Assembly: GCA_949592205.1 (NCBI GenBank)
Contig: CATIUR010000006.1
Span: 68,382,001 to 68,446,000 of the forward strand
Length of the DNA: 64,000 nt
Reading direction: 5' to 3'
Source of the DNA: Helichrysum umbraculigerum
Taxonomy: Eukaryota > Streptophyta > Magnoliopsida > Asterales > Asteraceae
Shown here one piece after another: positions 10,406 to 22,900 of the stretch. The notes beneath the pieces are model-generated. The model saw nothing but the letters and a program-made list of their open reading frames with translations, ran no database searches and was not told the origin of the DNA. The position numbers and the translations under genes were made by a program. Numbering within the stretch: position 1 is the stretch's first letter; the number at the start of each line of letters is the position of its first letter.

Positions 10406-13400
10406 ATGGATGTAAGAGCTAGAGCTCCAGGGAAGATCATACTCGCCGGAGAACACGCCGTTGTTCATGGATCCGCCGCCGTTGCAGCTTCAATCGGTTT
10501 ATTTACATCTGTCTCTCTTCGATTCCATTCACCTTCTGGTAATTGATCTATTTACCCGCTAAATTAACTGTTTATCGTTGACGGTTGCTGTCTTGTGTTG
10601 CTTTTTTATTTATTATAATAATTTTGATTTTTGGGTATTTTAGTGTAATGTAGGTGTTTTTATACTTTTAACACTATTAGTTAAAAGAAGATTATATATA
10701 TTGTTATTCCTGATTTGATAGAGTGATTAAGGTGCCAACCAGGTGCTCGATAAAATGATTCACTGGGTAGTAATTTTGTTATGGAATTGAATAACAAATA
10801 ATGGCTATATTATGGTTTGAGAATACTAGGAACATGAAAAAGACTCAAGTTCCAAGTATGCAAGCGCTATCTTGTTAGTTGTTACCACTTTTTATGTTGG
10901 TTCCCCCAGCAAATATTATCGGAATGGTACCACTAAAAAGATACGGAGCCAAAACAACTTTAATGATAACAAGAAAGCCTTGTAAACTCCTTGGAAAGAG
11001 CAAACAACCCAATTTGGGAATATGAACTTAATTTTGAAATATAAATCTATCACCGGCTACACCATGAAGATATCTGAATATTGCATTTAAGATTATACTT
11101 TAATCAAACTTCCTCTCGGCATTCTGAATATCATAAGTAAATGGAAGCCTATTGGGAATTATGTAATGTCCAAGTTACAATTATTAATTTTAATTGCATT
11201 ATAAGCATCTTGGCAATTATGTAAGGTCCATCATGGTATTAGCCCACACTCGAGCTTATGCTTGAGCCTTTGATTAAATATACGATGAAAAGGATTTGTT
11301 GGCCCCCTCCATAAGATAATCTAAAGCTACAATGGCCGATTGATATGTATAGTGTCTAATAAGAGAAGGGATGGTGGAAGAGTGTACATACTATATACTG
11401 ATAAATTGGTTGTTTGGAGTGTCTCTGTCTCTATCCGTTCATAGTATGAGAGGACTGAAATAAGGTAATTATAGTCATTACGCTTAATCATTTTGTCTTC
11501 TTTTCTGTGTAGTAATTTTTAGTTGATTTTCAGGAATTACTAGCTTCTTTTGTGAAATGATCGTGGAACAATTAAAAGCAATTTCTGTTTTGAGTTGTTG
11601 ATTCATCATTTGCTGTCTGGTTATAAGGCTAAACATGGCAAAGTTTGACTTGTTTTCCTTAAAAGTATTTACATCATATAAATTCAATAAAATATAATAA
11701 GAATCCACCCTGCTGAATGCCAAGGTTGTAAAGCTTGCTTGGCGGTACTCGGGCAGCCCCCTACTTTGTAGGGAGTACTCGTCCTAGGCAGGGAGCAGTC
11801 AGGGACTACTCGGATTGGATTCTTTTACATATTAATAAATATAATTCGAATTTATCTGTTTAGATATAGACTAGAAACATAAACACAATCATTCAATTGT
11901 CAAATACTTAAAACATAAAATGGACTCGGAACTCTAATTTTAAATCAGATTAAAAAGTTGACCAACTATAACCATTTAGTCCGACTACTTCCGAGTAATC
12001 CTGGGTAAATTTGAGAAATACCGGGTCTGACTGATTTTTGCCATGTTTTGACCGTTGACTGGGTTTGACTGGTATATCAGTCCGAGTCAGTCCTAGGCGC
12101 CTCATACCACACTCGAGTAGCGATTCCAAGAGGCGGCCAAATTTTACAACCCTGCTGAGTGCTGACCACACATCAAGTATTTCACCATATTCATGGACAT
12201 AAGATACTGCTCGTATCTTGATACCAAACAAGTGGTTGTGTTAAGGGTTAAAACTGGTTGAAGATGTAAGGGGTCGCCTGCAAGGGCTTGCCATTACTAT
12301 AAAATAAAATTGGCCAGGTTGAGTTGAGCTACAAACACTATATTGACCATTAATTATGTTATACATTATTTATTATGAACTTAGGATTATGAACATATAT
12401 AATAAAAAGTATAAATATATGAATGAAAACGATTTAGAAGGTTGTAGGCGTTAACAACAGACTTTGGTTGACTTTCACCCGCTTGACTCATTCAACCCAT
12501 TTCGCTCGTTCCCGAATTAGCTATATTTTTAACTTGATCCATTTGTGCTGAAACACGACACAAATCAACCCCGAATAAGTAGTTGTGCTGAAACCGCCAC
12601 CCCAGGGCATAGAGAATCCATTGGCTTAATTCAATCAAAGGTGTCAATACTGTGTCTGCAGCAACCAATTGTCTATCTGTATTGCGTGACAGCTTAAGTA
12701 GAAACTCGTCAATTGAGTTCAAATAAAACACAAATTTATGTTTCTATGACATAGGCTTTTCATTTCAGTTTGTTTTCGTAACTGCTAGTGCGACTATAAA
12801 GTAGTCATATAAGAAAATATGTTTCCAGTAGTAGATTTTTTTTTATTAAAACGTATAATTACATTATCTGACTGTCACACAGCTTGATCCGTCCTTCATG
12901 TTTTCGAATAGATAATGATGATACCCTCACACTCCATCTCATGGATGTGGGCCTAGATTTTTCATGGCCAATTGGAAGAATTAAAGAGGTCTTACCTGAT
13001 TCAGTCAACAGTATTGCATCTTCACCCACAACGTGTTCCGTGGAGACTATCAAACTACTTTCAACTCTTGTGGAAGACCATAATATGCCAGAGGCAAAAA
13101 TCGGAATTGCTTCTGGAGTTATCGCTTTCCTTTGGTTATACACCTCTATCCAAGGGTATATTTTCTGTTATAATTTCAAGTCCAGTATGTAGTATTCATT
13201 GCTTTTAACTTGTTCAACCTAGTAGGGATGAGAGTTTCAAAATAGATCAGTTTTGGTCATGTCCAACAGGTTAGGTGGGTCAAATAAAAGGTTTGACCAA
13301 ATGGAAACGGGTCAAACAGTTGAAGAATCATCTGAAATGTACTACAATGCATGAAACCGCTTAATATTCTTTATTAATAAACGTTGGACTGTTACTGTAA

Positions 13401-13873
13401 TATAATATCTTTTGTGGTTGGCACAACCCATGTTCACTCGCAATAAAATTCACTCGTTTGACCAAACATGTTACCAAACCCCGGCGAGCCTCCCATTTTG
13501 CCACCTCTAGTGCTAACATATATCTTCTGCTTCAGGAACAAACCAGCAACGGTGACAGTCTCTTCTGAACTTCCTTTGGGGGCAGGATTGGGGTCATCTG
13601 CAGCATTCTCTGTTGCACTCTCTGGTGCTTTGCTTGCTTTATCAGATTCTGCAAAAGTTGACTTTAGCCGAGAGGGTTGGGGTGGGTTTGGAGAAAAAGA
13701 GCAGCAATTGGTGAACAGATGGGCTTTTGAAGGTGAAAAGATTATTCATGGGAAGCCATCTGGGATAGACAATACAGTCAGCACGTTTGGTATGTCATTT
13801 TTTACAATAACTGTTGGGTTGAACTTGAGATTTCTATATCAATTACCTCCTTAGTCTCTGTTGTGTTGTGTGT

Positions 13874-13915
<42 letters not shown>

Positions 13916-15729
13916 TAGGGTAGGAAAGAATTTATGCATATGTAACTAGTTAAAATATACAGTATCCGTGAGAGATTTTTTGTGGTCAATATTATTAGGT
14001 TGACCTGCAAACATTTGTTTGTCTATTATTATAATTATAAATAAGTAATGTCTTAAGTACAAAATATCTTATATTCTTATTGCGATAATAGTCTGATTTT
14101 TCCGTAAAGTGATTTAGGATATTCTATGCAAGAAGATTAAACCGCATGACTATGACCCCTTTGATCCATTCGACCCATCTTCTTTATATCTAATTTTCAT
14201 TTGATCCTTTCGCGTTTGAACTTAACCCAAATTTACATATTTTTAAGTTAATGGGCTGAAATTGCCACCTCTAGTATTTGTGCAACCATGGCTTGCTGCT
14301 TATGTTTGTTTTTTTTTATTGTATCGATATACCAAATTTGCTAGGAACTTTGTGGCACTCTTGTATTCTTTTTATGGTATTGAATTCGCACTTCACGATT
14401 GATGACAGGAAATTTGATAAAGTTCAAGGCAGGTGCTTTGACATGTATAAAATCCAATATGATACTTAAGATGCTAATTACTAATACAAAAGTCGGTAGA
14501 AACACAAAAGCACTAGTAGCAGGTGTTTCAGAACGTAAGAACAGGCATCCTGATGCTATGACATCTGTATTTACTGCTGTTGATTCTATCAGCAATGAAG
14601 TCGCTTCAATACTTCAATCATCTGCCGGTGATGACATTGAGAAGGAACAAAGAGTACAAGAGTTGATGGAAATGAATCAAGGTTTGCTCCAATGTATGGG
14701 GGTTAGCCATGCTGCTATTGAGACTGTACTACGGACAACAATGAAGTATAAGTTAACTTCCAAATTGACAGGAGCTGGTGGAGGTGGATGTGTTCTAACT
14801 CTATTACCAGCATGTATCCTTTTTATCATTGCTTATCCTTTTTTCGTCGTACTTGTATACCACTGGCATTTAGAGTTGGCAAAATGGGTTTGGGTAACAG
14901 TCAAAACCAGCAATTCTTTGGAATGGGTTAAAACAAGATGGTTTGAGCAGAGTCTTGTTTACCCGAATTGTATTCTTTTTATATATTCTATATAGATAAT
15001 AGATAATGACGCATCAAATGTGATCACAAAATGTATTTTGATTCAATAATTATCTTATCTTTTAGATAAAAATTGATTTACAAGGTTTAAGCTTTAAAAA
15101 TACACTTTGTGGGACTTTCCACCCGTTCAGCCCATTTTCTTTTATGTTGATAACTCGATTTTGCCCATTAGAGATTAAACATTACTCAAATTGACTTATT
15201 CATAAGTAATGGGTTGACATAAACTTTAAAACGCTTCTTTCAGAAAGCTTAAATAATTAAATTAGTATGTCAATCATGATCACAAACTTTCTGTTGTACC
15301 AAATATACTATAGTCTTTTTGAATAAAAAATTATTTGCGATGTTTATGCATTAAAAATGCACCTTGGCCTTTCAACTCATTCTTGACCTGTTTCCTTTCA
15401 AAACCATGTACGATGTCCCTCTCACTAGGCTAGAAAAAGAGTCGTCTTCAGTGTAGCCAATGTTTTTTTTTTCTTTTTTTTTTTTTTTTTTGGCATGTTT
15501 GATAGGTTACAATAAAACAGAACTTATATTAATTGTGTAACAAGTATAGGGTCAAATTGCCACATCTACTTGATAATCATTTTCATTGTTGCCTTAACCA
15601 TTGGTTACAGTATTGTCTGCACCAGTTATTGACAAAGTAATCAAGGAGCTTGAGCAATGTGGATTCCAATGTTTGATTGCTGAAATCGGTGGTAATGGAC
15701 TTGAGATCTGCTTTGATGGACAGTCCTGA
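10406..15729 (+). CDS. MVK: Mevalonate kinase, five exons, 384 aa
   Basis: This GHMP-family kinase phosphorylates mevalonate to mevalonate 5-phosphate with ATP in the cytosolic isoprenoid pathway that leads to sterols and sesquiterpenes. Exons, all with GT-AG borders and consistent phase, are 10406-10538, 12912-13155, 13536-13789, 14409-14813 and 15611-15729, summing to 1155 nt. Motif 1, APGKIILAGEHAVVHG, is at residues 8-23. The glycine-rich ATP loop, LPLGAGLGSSAA, is in exon 3. HGKPSGIDNT, with the catalytic Asp, is also in exon 3. KLTGAGGGGCVLTLLP (motif 3) ends exon 4. Length fits plant MVKs (about 380-390 aa). The start is the first ATG after the TATA box and gives the family N terminus. 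Intron 1 (2373 bp) and introns 2-4 carry MITEs. No disabling change was seen. Confidence 0.96.
11721..12154. mobile_element. hAT-type MITE in MVK intron 1
   Basis: The element runs from CAAGGTTGTAAA to TTTTACAACCCTG, an inverted repeat with one mismatch over the first 12 bp. Flanking 8-mers are CTGAATGC (11713-11720) and CTGAGTGC (12155-12162), a target duplication with one change. The 434-bp length, 8-bp duplication and lack of a coding frame fit a non-autonomous hAT element. Confidence 0.78.
13221..13512. mobile_element. Degenerate MITE in MVK intron 2
   Basis: The left part reads tagggatgagagtttcaaaa and the right part ends cattttgccacctctag. In between are repeated gggtcaaa/tttgacc words. 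The right terminus is shared with sequences at 14255-14275 and 15550-15572. The ends are too diverged to define a target duplication. Confidence 0.45.
13877..13910. repeat. Poly(T) tract in MVK intron 3
   Basis: About 33 consecutive thymines. A similar shorter tract lies in intron 4 at 15462-15493. Confidence 0.9.
14137..14275. mobile_element. MITE remnant in MVK intron 3
   Basis: The sequence ends gaaattgccacctctag, the same terminus as the intron 2 element, and contains cattcgacccatc-type words. Only one end is clear. Confidence 0.38.
14871..15572. mobile_element. Degenerate MITE in MVK intron 4
   Basis: Left end ttagagttggcaaaatgggt and right end gtcaaattgccacatctac form an imperfect inverted repeat (agagttggcaaaatggg against gtagatgtggcaatttgac). 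Internal direct repeats resemble the elements in introns 2 and 3. Confidence 0.42.
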
Positions 15730-16610
15730 CTCTTTCCTCTATGACCGTCTTATCTGTAACAATGACTATTGCAGAGATGGTAATTCTTAACTCCTTGTAT
15801 TCTGGAAAACATTTCACATTGATTGTTGTAAACTAGTTAATGATGTGCGATAAAGCTTGTACTCTCTCTCATATTTCATAATGTTCAAAAAAGCATCTTA
15901 TAAGTGCCATTTTGTCATCCATCTACAAATATTAGTGTTCATGTGCTTGAAAAATATGGGACTGCTTATCTTGCTTTCGTGACTTCATGGTTAAGCCCGT
16001 CTTTGTTATTTCTCTGGTTTTCATTATATCAGTAGGTAATCAGTTATACATTAGTTTATGTCCTGCAATTTACAGGATTCTAGTCTTATGTTTTTATCCT
16101 AACAAAATAGTTAAGAGTAGTAGTCTAGTAGATCTCATAGCGATAAATGAAAATTGTTCTCCATCAGCTTCCAAAATGTTGAAAGAAAACCAAATACAGG
16201 TTCGATACCTAAGACAATGAAGTGATATCTTTATTTTCTTTAGTTCATTGATTAACAACTCGGGCTGCACATCACATTCATTCCTAATTTGATTATCTAC
16301 AGGTATGTGAACATTTCCTATGAAAGTAAACGGCTATAAGTTTGTTCCTACCGTTTCCGTTTATTAAAAGACAAACGGTGTTGGTTTTACAGTGTTTGAA
16401 TTATCTATTTTTATTTTTTTAATGCTGCCCCTGCACACTTATAACATGTTTAAGGCAAATTTCACATAAGTTGATTGAAACTACATTGAACTCCCATTGA
16501 AGGCAAGCAAAATAAGAATGATCGAACATCAGTTATGTGAGCCTAGATCGAAAGAAATCATACAATGCCTTATGATATAAGAGTTCTGTTAATAACAGTC
16601 CATATGGTTC
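15730..16610. other. MVK 3' flank and intergenic DNA
   Basis: The first few hundred bases probably hold the 3' UTR. No gene was recognised. The open frame at 15987-16220 shows no family resemblance. Confidence 0.4.
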
Positions 16611-16615
16611 ATACT

Positions 16616-16790
16616 TTGGTTTCAAACCGGTTTTTCAAACCGGTTTGGGTAAAACCGGTCCCAACCCGGTTGCTAACGGCTAGAATAAAAACCGGTTTCT
16701 ACCCGGCGGGTTTTCGAAAACCCGAATCGGTTTTTATAAAAACCGATTTGTACCAGTTTCGGTTTTGGGTTTTTTTTCGGTTTCGATTTT
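16616..16790. repeat. AACCGGTTT-rich palindromic block
   Basis: At least five near-copies of aaaccggttt occur with related cgggttttcgaaaacccg palindromes. It resembles one arm of a foldback or hAT element, but no matching opposite end or target duplication was found. Confidence 0.5.
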
Positions 16791-17485
16791 TTTGTTCACG
16801 CATCACGCCTACTACCTAGGCCCAATTGTCTAACGGGCCAAGCCTATTACATTATACATATCTTAATACATAGTAGCTAACTATAAGTAGTTATCAGACC
16901 TTTGTTTGATTCATGGAAGAGTCATAACCAATGTTTTAAAACCCGGGTTTTTAGTTGACCCGGAAAATTGTTATTTTCTGGTTGGACCGGTCGGGCCGGA
17001 AGGTCGGACCGGATTTAATAATAGTATACAATAGTAATATTTAGTGAATTTTTTTATTTTTTTATAATTATAAATATAATTATTAATTATATTATGTATA
17101 ATATTTATAATCCATAGAGTAATAAAGGGTGATGACACATCGATTCTCTTGTTATTCTTGGAATACATATCAATATAATAATTATATAATACATAGAGTA
17201 ATAAATGGTGATGACACATCAGTCAAAGATTCACTTATTACCCTTATTATTCTTGAAATACACAATCAGTAAACATTCCCTAAATATAAATGATTAAATG
17301 TACATAGAAATTTAAAATTAAAAAAAAAAAAAAAAAAAAAAATGAAACCCGGGTCAATGTGCCTTTCCGGGTCCCGGTCCAACCCGGTCCGACCGGCCGG
17401 GTCAACCGGGTCGTTGACTAGTCAACTCTTTGAAAAAGCCGGTTTTAAATGGCCCGGAAATCCTTAAAAATGCGGTCCGACCGGT

Positions 17486-17490
17486 CCGAC
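17486..17490. other. Target-site duplication of the nested gypsy element (left)
   Basis: CCGAC at 17486-17490 is repeated exactly at 27371-27375. Confidence 0.93.
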
Positions 17491-18406
17491 TGTGACACCC
17501 CCAAATTTGATGATATGCGGAAGCTCGATTTGGGTGTCACTAATCAATATACAAAGCACATAAGATATAATGAACGACCACTATATGCGTCGTTTTAAAC
17601 TTGTATAGATAAAATAATTGTTTACATCAAAATATAGTTACATTAGCTCAATTCCTGAAATTTAGAGATTACATAGCATAATTACTTTTACAAAATATAA
17701 TAATGCAATCCAATCTCTAGTTGTATGAATGCTGACTCGAGCTAATAGTTCCTGCTTGTGCAGCCAACCTACTGCTGGATACCTGTGATAAATACTAAAA
17801 TGGGTCAGCGAAAACGCTGGTGAGCTCACAGGTTTGTATGTCAATGTATAGTTGTCAGAACCGCAAGATTTATATTGAATTTAAAATGTAATTAAGCAAA
17901 ATAAAAGTTATACTGTCCATGAGCACATAGTCTGAGCTTAACTTGATTTGTCAGGCCCAATTAAGGAAACCTAACTTGAAATGCCTCCTACGAGTGCCTA
18001 ATCAACACTCGTCTTCCCAAATGCTAATACATCCGTTTGACCGGTTAGTGCGTGCTAACCCGGATGAGGATTGTCAATCCCATATGATATCATATACTAA
18101 CATTCACGCTAAAATATTAGAGACTATGCTTATGGAGGACTTTAAATTGATTAGCTTGAAACTCATGTAGTTTTTGAAGTTTGGCACTTGCGTTCTACTT
18201 GTAAAACAAAATCGAGTAGTAATATCACACCCCTAGTTGTAAAGCAGTGAAAATGGGGCTATGAAACTCACCTGAGTCTTGAAGTGTTAATTTAATAAGC
18301 TCGAAGTAATTAGTTGTGAGTTGGTGTCCAAAGACTTGAAACCTGAATGTGTCCACGACACTTGAATTGTTATTAATTGTACAGATATCCCAGAGGACTA
18401 CCTTTG

Positions 18407-18552
18407 TAGTTGTTATACAACTATGTATACATGTCCAAATTACTACGATTTGGTTGATTGAGTAGTTACAAGTTATTACGACTTGTTTGACTGACTTGAT
18501 ACAAGTTACAACGACTTGTTTGATTGAATTGATACAAGTTACAACGACTTGT
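18407..18552. repeat. Hairpin array with TAYWACG loops (LTR)
   Basis: Perfect hairpins are CCAAAT-TACTACG-ATTTGG (18435-18453), ACAAGT-TATTACG-ACTTGT (18468-18486) and ACAAGT-TACAACG-ACTTGT (18501-18519 and 18534-18552). TAGTTGT-TAT-ACAACTA (18407-18423) precedes them. The arm sequence changes while pairing and loop are kept. The same array is in the other LTR at 25813-25958. Confidence 0.88.
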
Positions 18553-18756
18553 TTGATTTTAAGAAAAGTTGTGAAAACTTGTACGGCCCGTTGGTGATCG
18601 ATGAAATTTAAATATTTCAATGTTCTCATTATGATTTGACAGGTTAACCTCGAAAAGTATGTCTCATAGTGTTTGAAAAGTCACATTGTATAGCGGGTTG
18701 AAGTTGTAATAGTTCGACACTTAGTGAAATTGTATTTTGAAATCCTGCTGTTTTAT

Positions 18757-19040
18757 GCGACACAATCATGCGACACTAAATGGGTTATGCGACACAAGGG
18801 TTGTGTCGCATATGAGTGCGACACAATGTCCATACGACACAAGGGTTGTGTCGCATGGGTGCGAAATGCTGATTCAACAGCGACATAGTGGTTGTGTCGT
18901 ATGGGGTATGCGACATAGTCGTTATGTCGCAAGACTTGCGACACTAATTATCTGATACGACATAAGGTACGACACAAAGAATTTTATGCGACACAAAAGC
19001 CAAAATGCGACACAACATGCGACACAAGGCTTGTGTCGCA
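18757..19040. repeat. Hairpin array of TGCGACACAA units (LTR)
   Basis: Hairpins include TGCGACACAA-GGG-TTGTGTCGCA (18788-18810), TACGACACAA-GGG-TTGTGTCGCA (18833-18855), GCGACATA-GTCGT-TATGTCGC (18910-18930) and TGCGACACAA-GGC-TTGTGTCGCA (19018-19040), with single arms between them. The third keeps pairing through a paired C/G to T/A change. The copy in the other LTR is at 26163-26446. Confidence 0.9.
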
Positions 19041-19964
19041 TGGATGAACACCAGCCCAGAAAGTCCGGCTGTCACGATATTTCCGGCCAAAAATCCGTTT
19101 TAGACTCGTTTTTAGGCTATAAATTCGTGTTCTATGCATTGTAATGGACATATACTAGTTATAATAACAACCACAAATGAAAAATACTAAGAATCGAGAG
19201 ATTTCGGGATTTTGTCGGAAACTTACAAAGTGATGAAATGAAAATCCGAAAAGGTAGAAATGTAGATCGTCGCGAGGTGGTCGTTTATTTCCAAAGGGGC
19301 TTGAAGATCCGAGGTCGTTTAGTATGTTTATTTTGCGATTTTCGTTGATTTTGGTTTGTGGTTTAGTTGAGAGAAAAGTAAGAGAGGAGAGAGAGATAGA
19401 AGATGAGAAATGAAAGAAAATGAAAAAGGGAGGGGGTTTTGGTTGGGAGTTCCACTCTCAGCCTGAACCCCCGCGCTCCGTGCGGTGTTCGTTTTCTCCG
19501 TCGTTTAACGTCAAATAATTATTTACATTTTTATTATAAGTTTTAAAATACGATTTATTACGCGACATATTGTTTAAATATTTTACAAGTAAATTTTTAT
19601 TTGAGTTATAAAATGTAAGTTTGTTTATTTAGTTTGCGCGTTTTTAATATTTTAAATTGTGAAAGTTCGGTTTGTACGATACGAATGAATACGAAATATT
19701 ATCACAATAATATTCTAAATAAAATTGAGTTATTAAATAATATTTGTATTACTGAATAAAATTGTTCACCAACGTCCGTATTTATTGTATCGAAATTCAT
19801 TCGATTTGAAACTTGTACGATTTAAACAAACCGCATAATTGTAGATATATATTCAACAATATATGTATAATAATTGATACATTAATTAGCCTAACACAGA
19901 ACTAATTACATGTATTACACTTGATTAGGCACTAAATTATAGTCCTAAATTGACGGTTGTCACA

Positions 19965-19977
19965 TTCTCCCCCTGTT
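19965..19977 (-). other. Polypurine tract of the nested gypsy element
   Basis: The minus strand reads AACAGGGGGAGAA and directly abuts the 3' LTR, the position expected for plus-strand priming. Confidence 0.88.
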
Positions 19978-19998
19978 AGAAGAATTTCGTCCCGAAAT

Positions 19999-22900
19999 TT
20001 ATGTTGAAGTTGTGTTTGACGTTGAATCAGTGAAGAGTTGAGGGTACTTGAGTCGCATTTGGTCTTCCCGTTCCCAGGTGAATTCCGGACCGCGCCGCGA
20101 ATTCCTCCTAACTTTGACGATGGCAATACGACTTTGTTTAAGTTGTTTGACCTCACGGTCCATGATTTCAGCGGGTTCCTCAACAAATTGAAGTTTTTCG
20201 TCGACTCGAATTTCATCGAGTGGAATGATAAGTGTCTCATCAGACAGACACTTCTTCAGATTTGAAACATGAAAAGTGGGATGCACGCTGCTGAGTTCAG
20301 ATGGCAGCTGCAATCGATAAGCCACTGGACCAATCCTTTCGAGGATCTCGAATGGTCCAATGTATCTGGGATTCAACTTCCCTCGTTTGCCAAATCGGAT
20401 TACGCCTTTCCAAGGCGATATTTTGAGTAGAACCCGATCCCCAACTTGGAACTCGAGTGGTTTGCGTCTCACGTCAGCATAACTTTTCTGACGATCACGC
20501 GCGGCTTTGAGTTTGTTTTGAATTTCAACAATTCTCTCGGTCGTCTCGTGAATGATTTCTGGACCTGTGAGTTGGCTATCCCCAACTTCGGTCTAACAGA
20601 TAGGTGACCGGCACTTACGACCGTACAGTGCCTCGAAAGGTGCAGCTTTGATGCTGGTATGATAACTGTTGTTGTACGAGAACTCGCACAATGGTAGGTG
20701 TTTTTCCCAGTTTACACCGAAGTCTACTACGCAGGCCCGTAGCATGTCTTCCCGTGTTTGAATTGTTCGTTCACTTTGGCCGTCGGTTTGAGGATGGTAT
20801 GCGGTACTCATATCAAGTCGAGTACCCAGAGATTTTTGAAGTGATTGCCAAAATTGTGAAGTGAAACGACTATCTCTATCGGAGATAATTGAGATTGGAA
20901 CACCATGTTTGGTCACGATTTCCTTCAGATAAATGTTGGTGAGGCGTTCCATTTTGTCGGATTCCTTGATTGCCAGGAAGTGAGCAGACTTTGTGAGACG
21001 ATCCACGATCACCCAAATGGTATCGCAACCGCTCGACGATTTGGGTAGTTTGATTATGAAGTCCATGGCAATTTGTTCCCATTTCCATTCAGGAAGACTG
21101 GGTTGTTGAAGTAACCCAGAAGGTTTTTGATATTCGATTTTGACTTTGGAGCAAGTAAGGCATTTGCTGACATAGGTGGCGATTTCAGATTTCATGTTCG
21201 GCCACCAGTAAAAGTCCTTGATACCGTGGTACATTTTATCGGACCCCGGGTGGATAGAATATTTAGACTTGTGAGCTTCATCCATCACCAAGTCTCGTAG
21301 GTTCCCAAATTTAGGCAACCAGATTCGGTTTGAGAAATACCTAATCCCGTTAGGTCTGATTTCGAATTGTTTATCCATGCCCCGCAAGGCTTCATCTTTG
21401 ACATTTTCGGGTTTTAAGGCTTCGAGTTGAGCAGTGAGAATTTGAATGTTTAAATTGTTGTGAATGGTCATACTGAGGGTTCGAACCCGAAGTGGTTTCA
21501 CTCGCTCTTTTCGACTGAGGGCGTCAGCAACAACATTTGCTTTGCCTGGATGATATTTGAGTTCGCAGTCGTAATCGGTAAGCAACTCGAACCATCGACT
21601 TTGTCTCATGTTGAGATCCTTCTGATCGAATATGTGTTGAAGGCTTTTATGGTCGGTAAAGATTGTACATCTGGTACCGTAAAGGTAATGTCTCCAGATT
21701 TTGAGGGCAAAAACGACAGCTCCTAGCTCGAGGTCGTGGGTGGTGTAATTCTTTTCATGAATCTTGAGCTGTCGGGAAGCATAAGCTATGACTTTGTCTC
21801 GTTGCATGAGCACACAACCGAGACCTTGATGAGAAGCATCGCAGTATACCACGAAGTCATCGGTGCCTTCGGGTAATGATAGGATAGGAGCGCTGCAAAG
21901 CTTTTGTTTTAAGAGTTGGAATGCCGATTCTTGTTTATCAGTCCAGTCAAACTTTTTGTCTTTCTGGGTCAGCGTCGTGAGTGGTATGGCTATCTTGGAG
22001 AAATTTTCGATGAATCGTCGATAGTATCCGGCCAGTCCTAAAAACTACCGTACTTCGGTCGGAGTGGTTGGCGATTGCCAGTCTTTGATAGCCTCAATTT
22101 TTGACGGGTCGACTTGAATCCCCTGACTGTCAATCACGTGACCAAGGAATTGAACGGTTTTGATCCAGAACTCACACTTAGAGAACTTGGCATAGAGCTC
22201 CTCGTGTTTAAGTAGTTCAAGGATGGTTCTGAGGTGTTGCGCATGCTCTTCTTTGCTTCGTGAATATATGAGGATGTCATCGATGAAGACAATGACAAAC
22301 TTATCAAGGTAAGGTTTACACACCCGATTCATAAGGTCCATGAATACAGCCGGTGCGTTTGTTAGTCCGAATGGCATCACTTGAAATTCGTAATGCCCGT
22401 AACGGGTTCTGAAAGCGGTTTTTGGAATATCGGCATCGTGGACACGCAGTTGGTGATAACCGGATCGGAGATCAATCTTTGAATAACAACTCGACCCTTG
22501 AAGTTGGTCGAACAAATCATCGATTCGAGGAAGTGGATACCGGTTCTTGACAGTTAACTTGTTCAACTCTCGATAGTCGATACACATTCGAAAAGAACCA
22601 TCTTTCTTCTTAACAAATAGGACCGGAGCTCCCCAAGGTGAAGAACTCGGCCTGATAAACCCTCGTTCCAGGAGTTCCTGTAACTGGGTGGACAGCTCCT
22701 GGAGTTCGGATGGAGCTAAACGGTATGGTGCTCGGGCCACAGGCGCAGCACCTGGTACAAGGTCGATTGAGAACTCAACCTGTCTTGGTGGTGGTAGACC
22801 AGGTAGTTCCTCAGGAAAGACTTCTGGAAAGTCTCGAACAATTGGAACATCCTCAAGTCGCTTCTCCTCCGACTTTTTCTCCATGATGTGCGCGAGGATT

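Larger units (their letters stand above)
17491..19964 (-). repeat. 3' LTR of the nested gypsy element
   Basis: Plus-strand borders are TGTGACACCC and GGTTGTCACA. It is 2474 bp, the same length as the partner at 24897-27370. It contains hairpin blocks at 18407-18552 and 18757-19040. Confidence 0.96.

Noticed and set aside
18225..18629. 134-codon open frame in each young gypsy LTR
   Set aside because: It is repeated only because the LTRs are duplicates, its repeats follow the hairpin array, and it resembles no protein.
18737..18955. Open frames on both strands in the LTR hairpin block (also 26143-26361)
   Set aside because: They follow from the inverted-repeat composition and lie inside a non-coding LTR.
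20593..22047. Programmed readthrough of the two TAG codons in the young gypsy element
   Set aside because: They fall inside pol between conserved residues rather than at a Gag/Pol border, so ordinary nonsense mutation is simpler. Sibling copies would be needed to reopen this.
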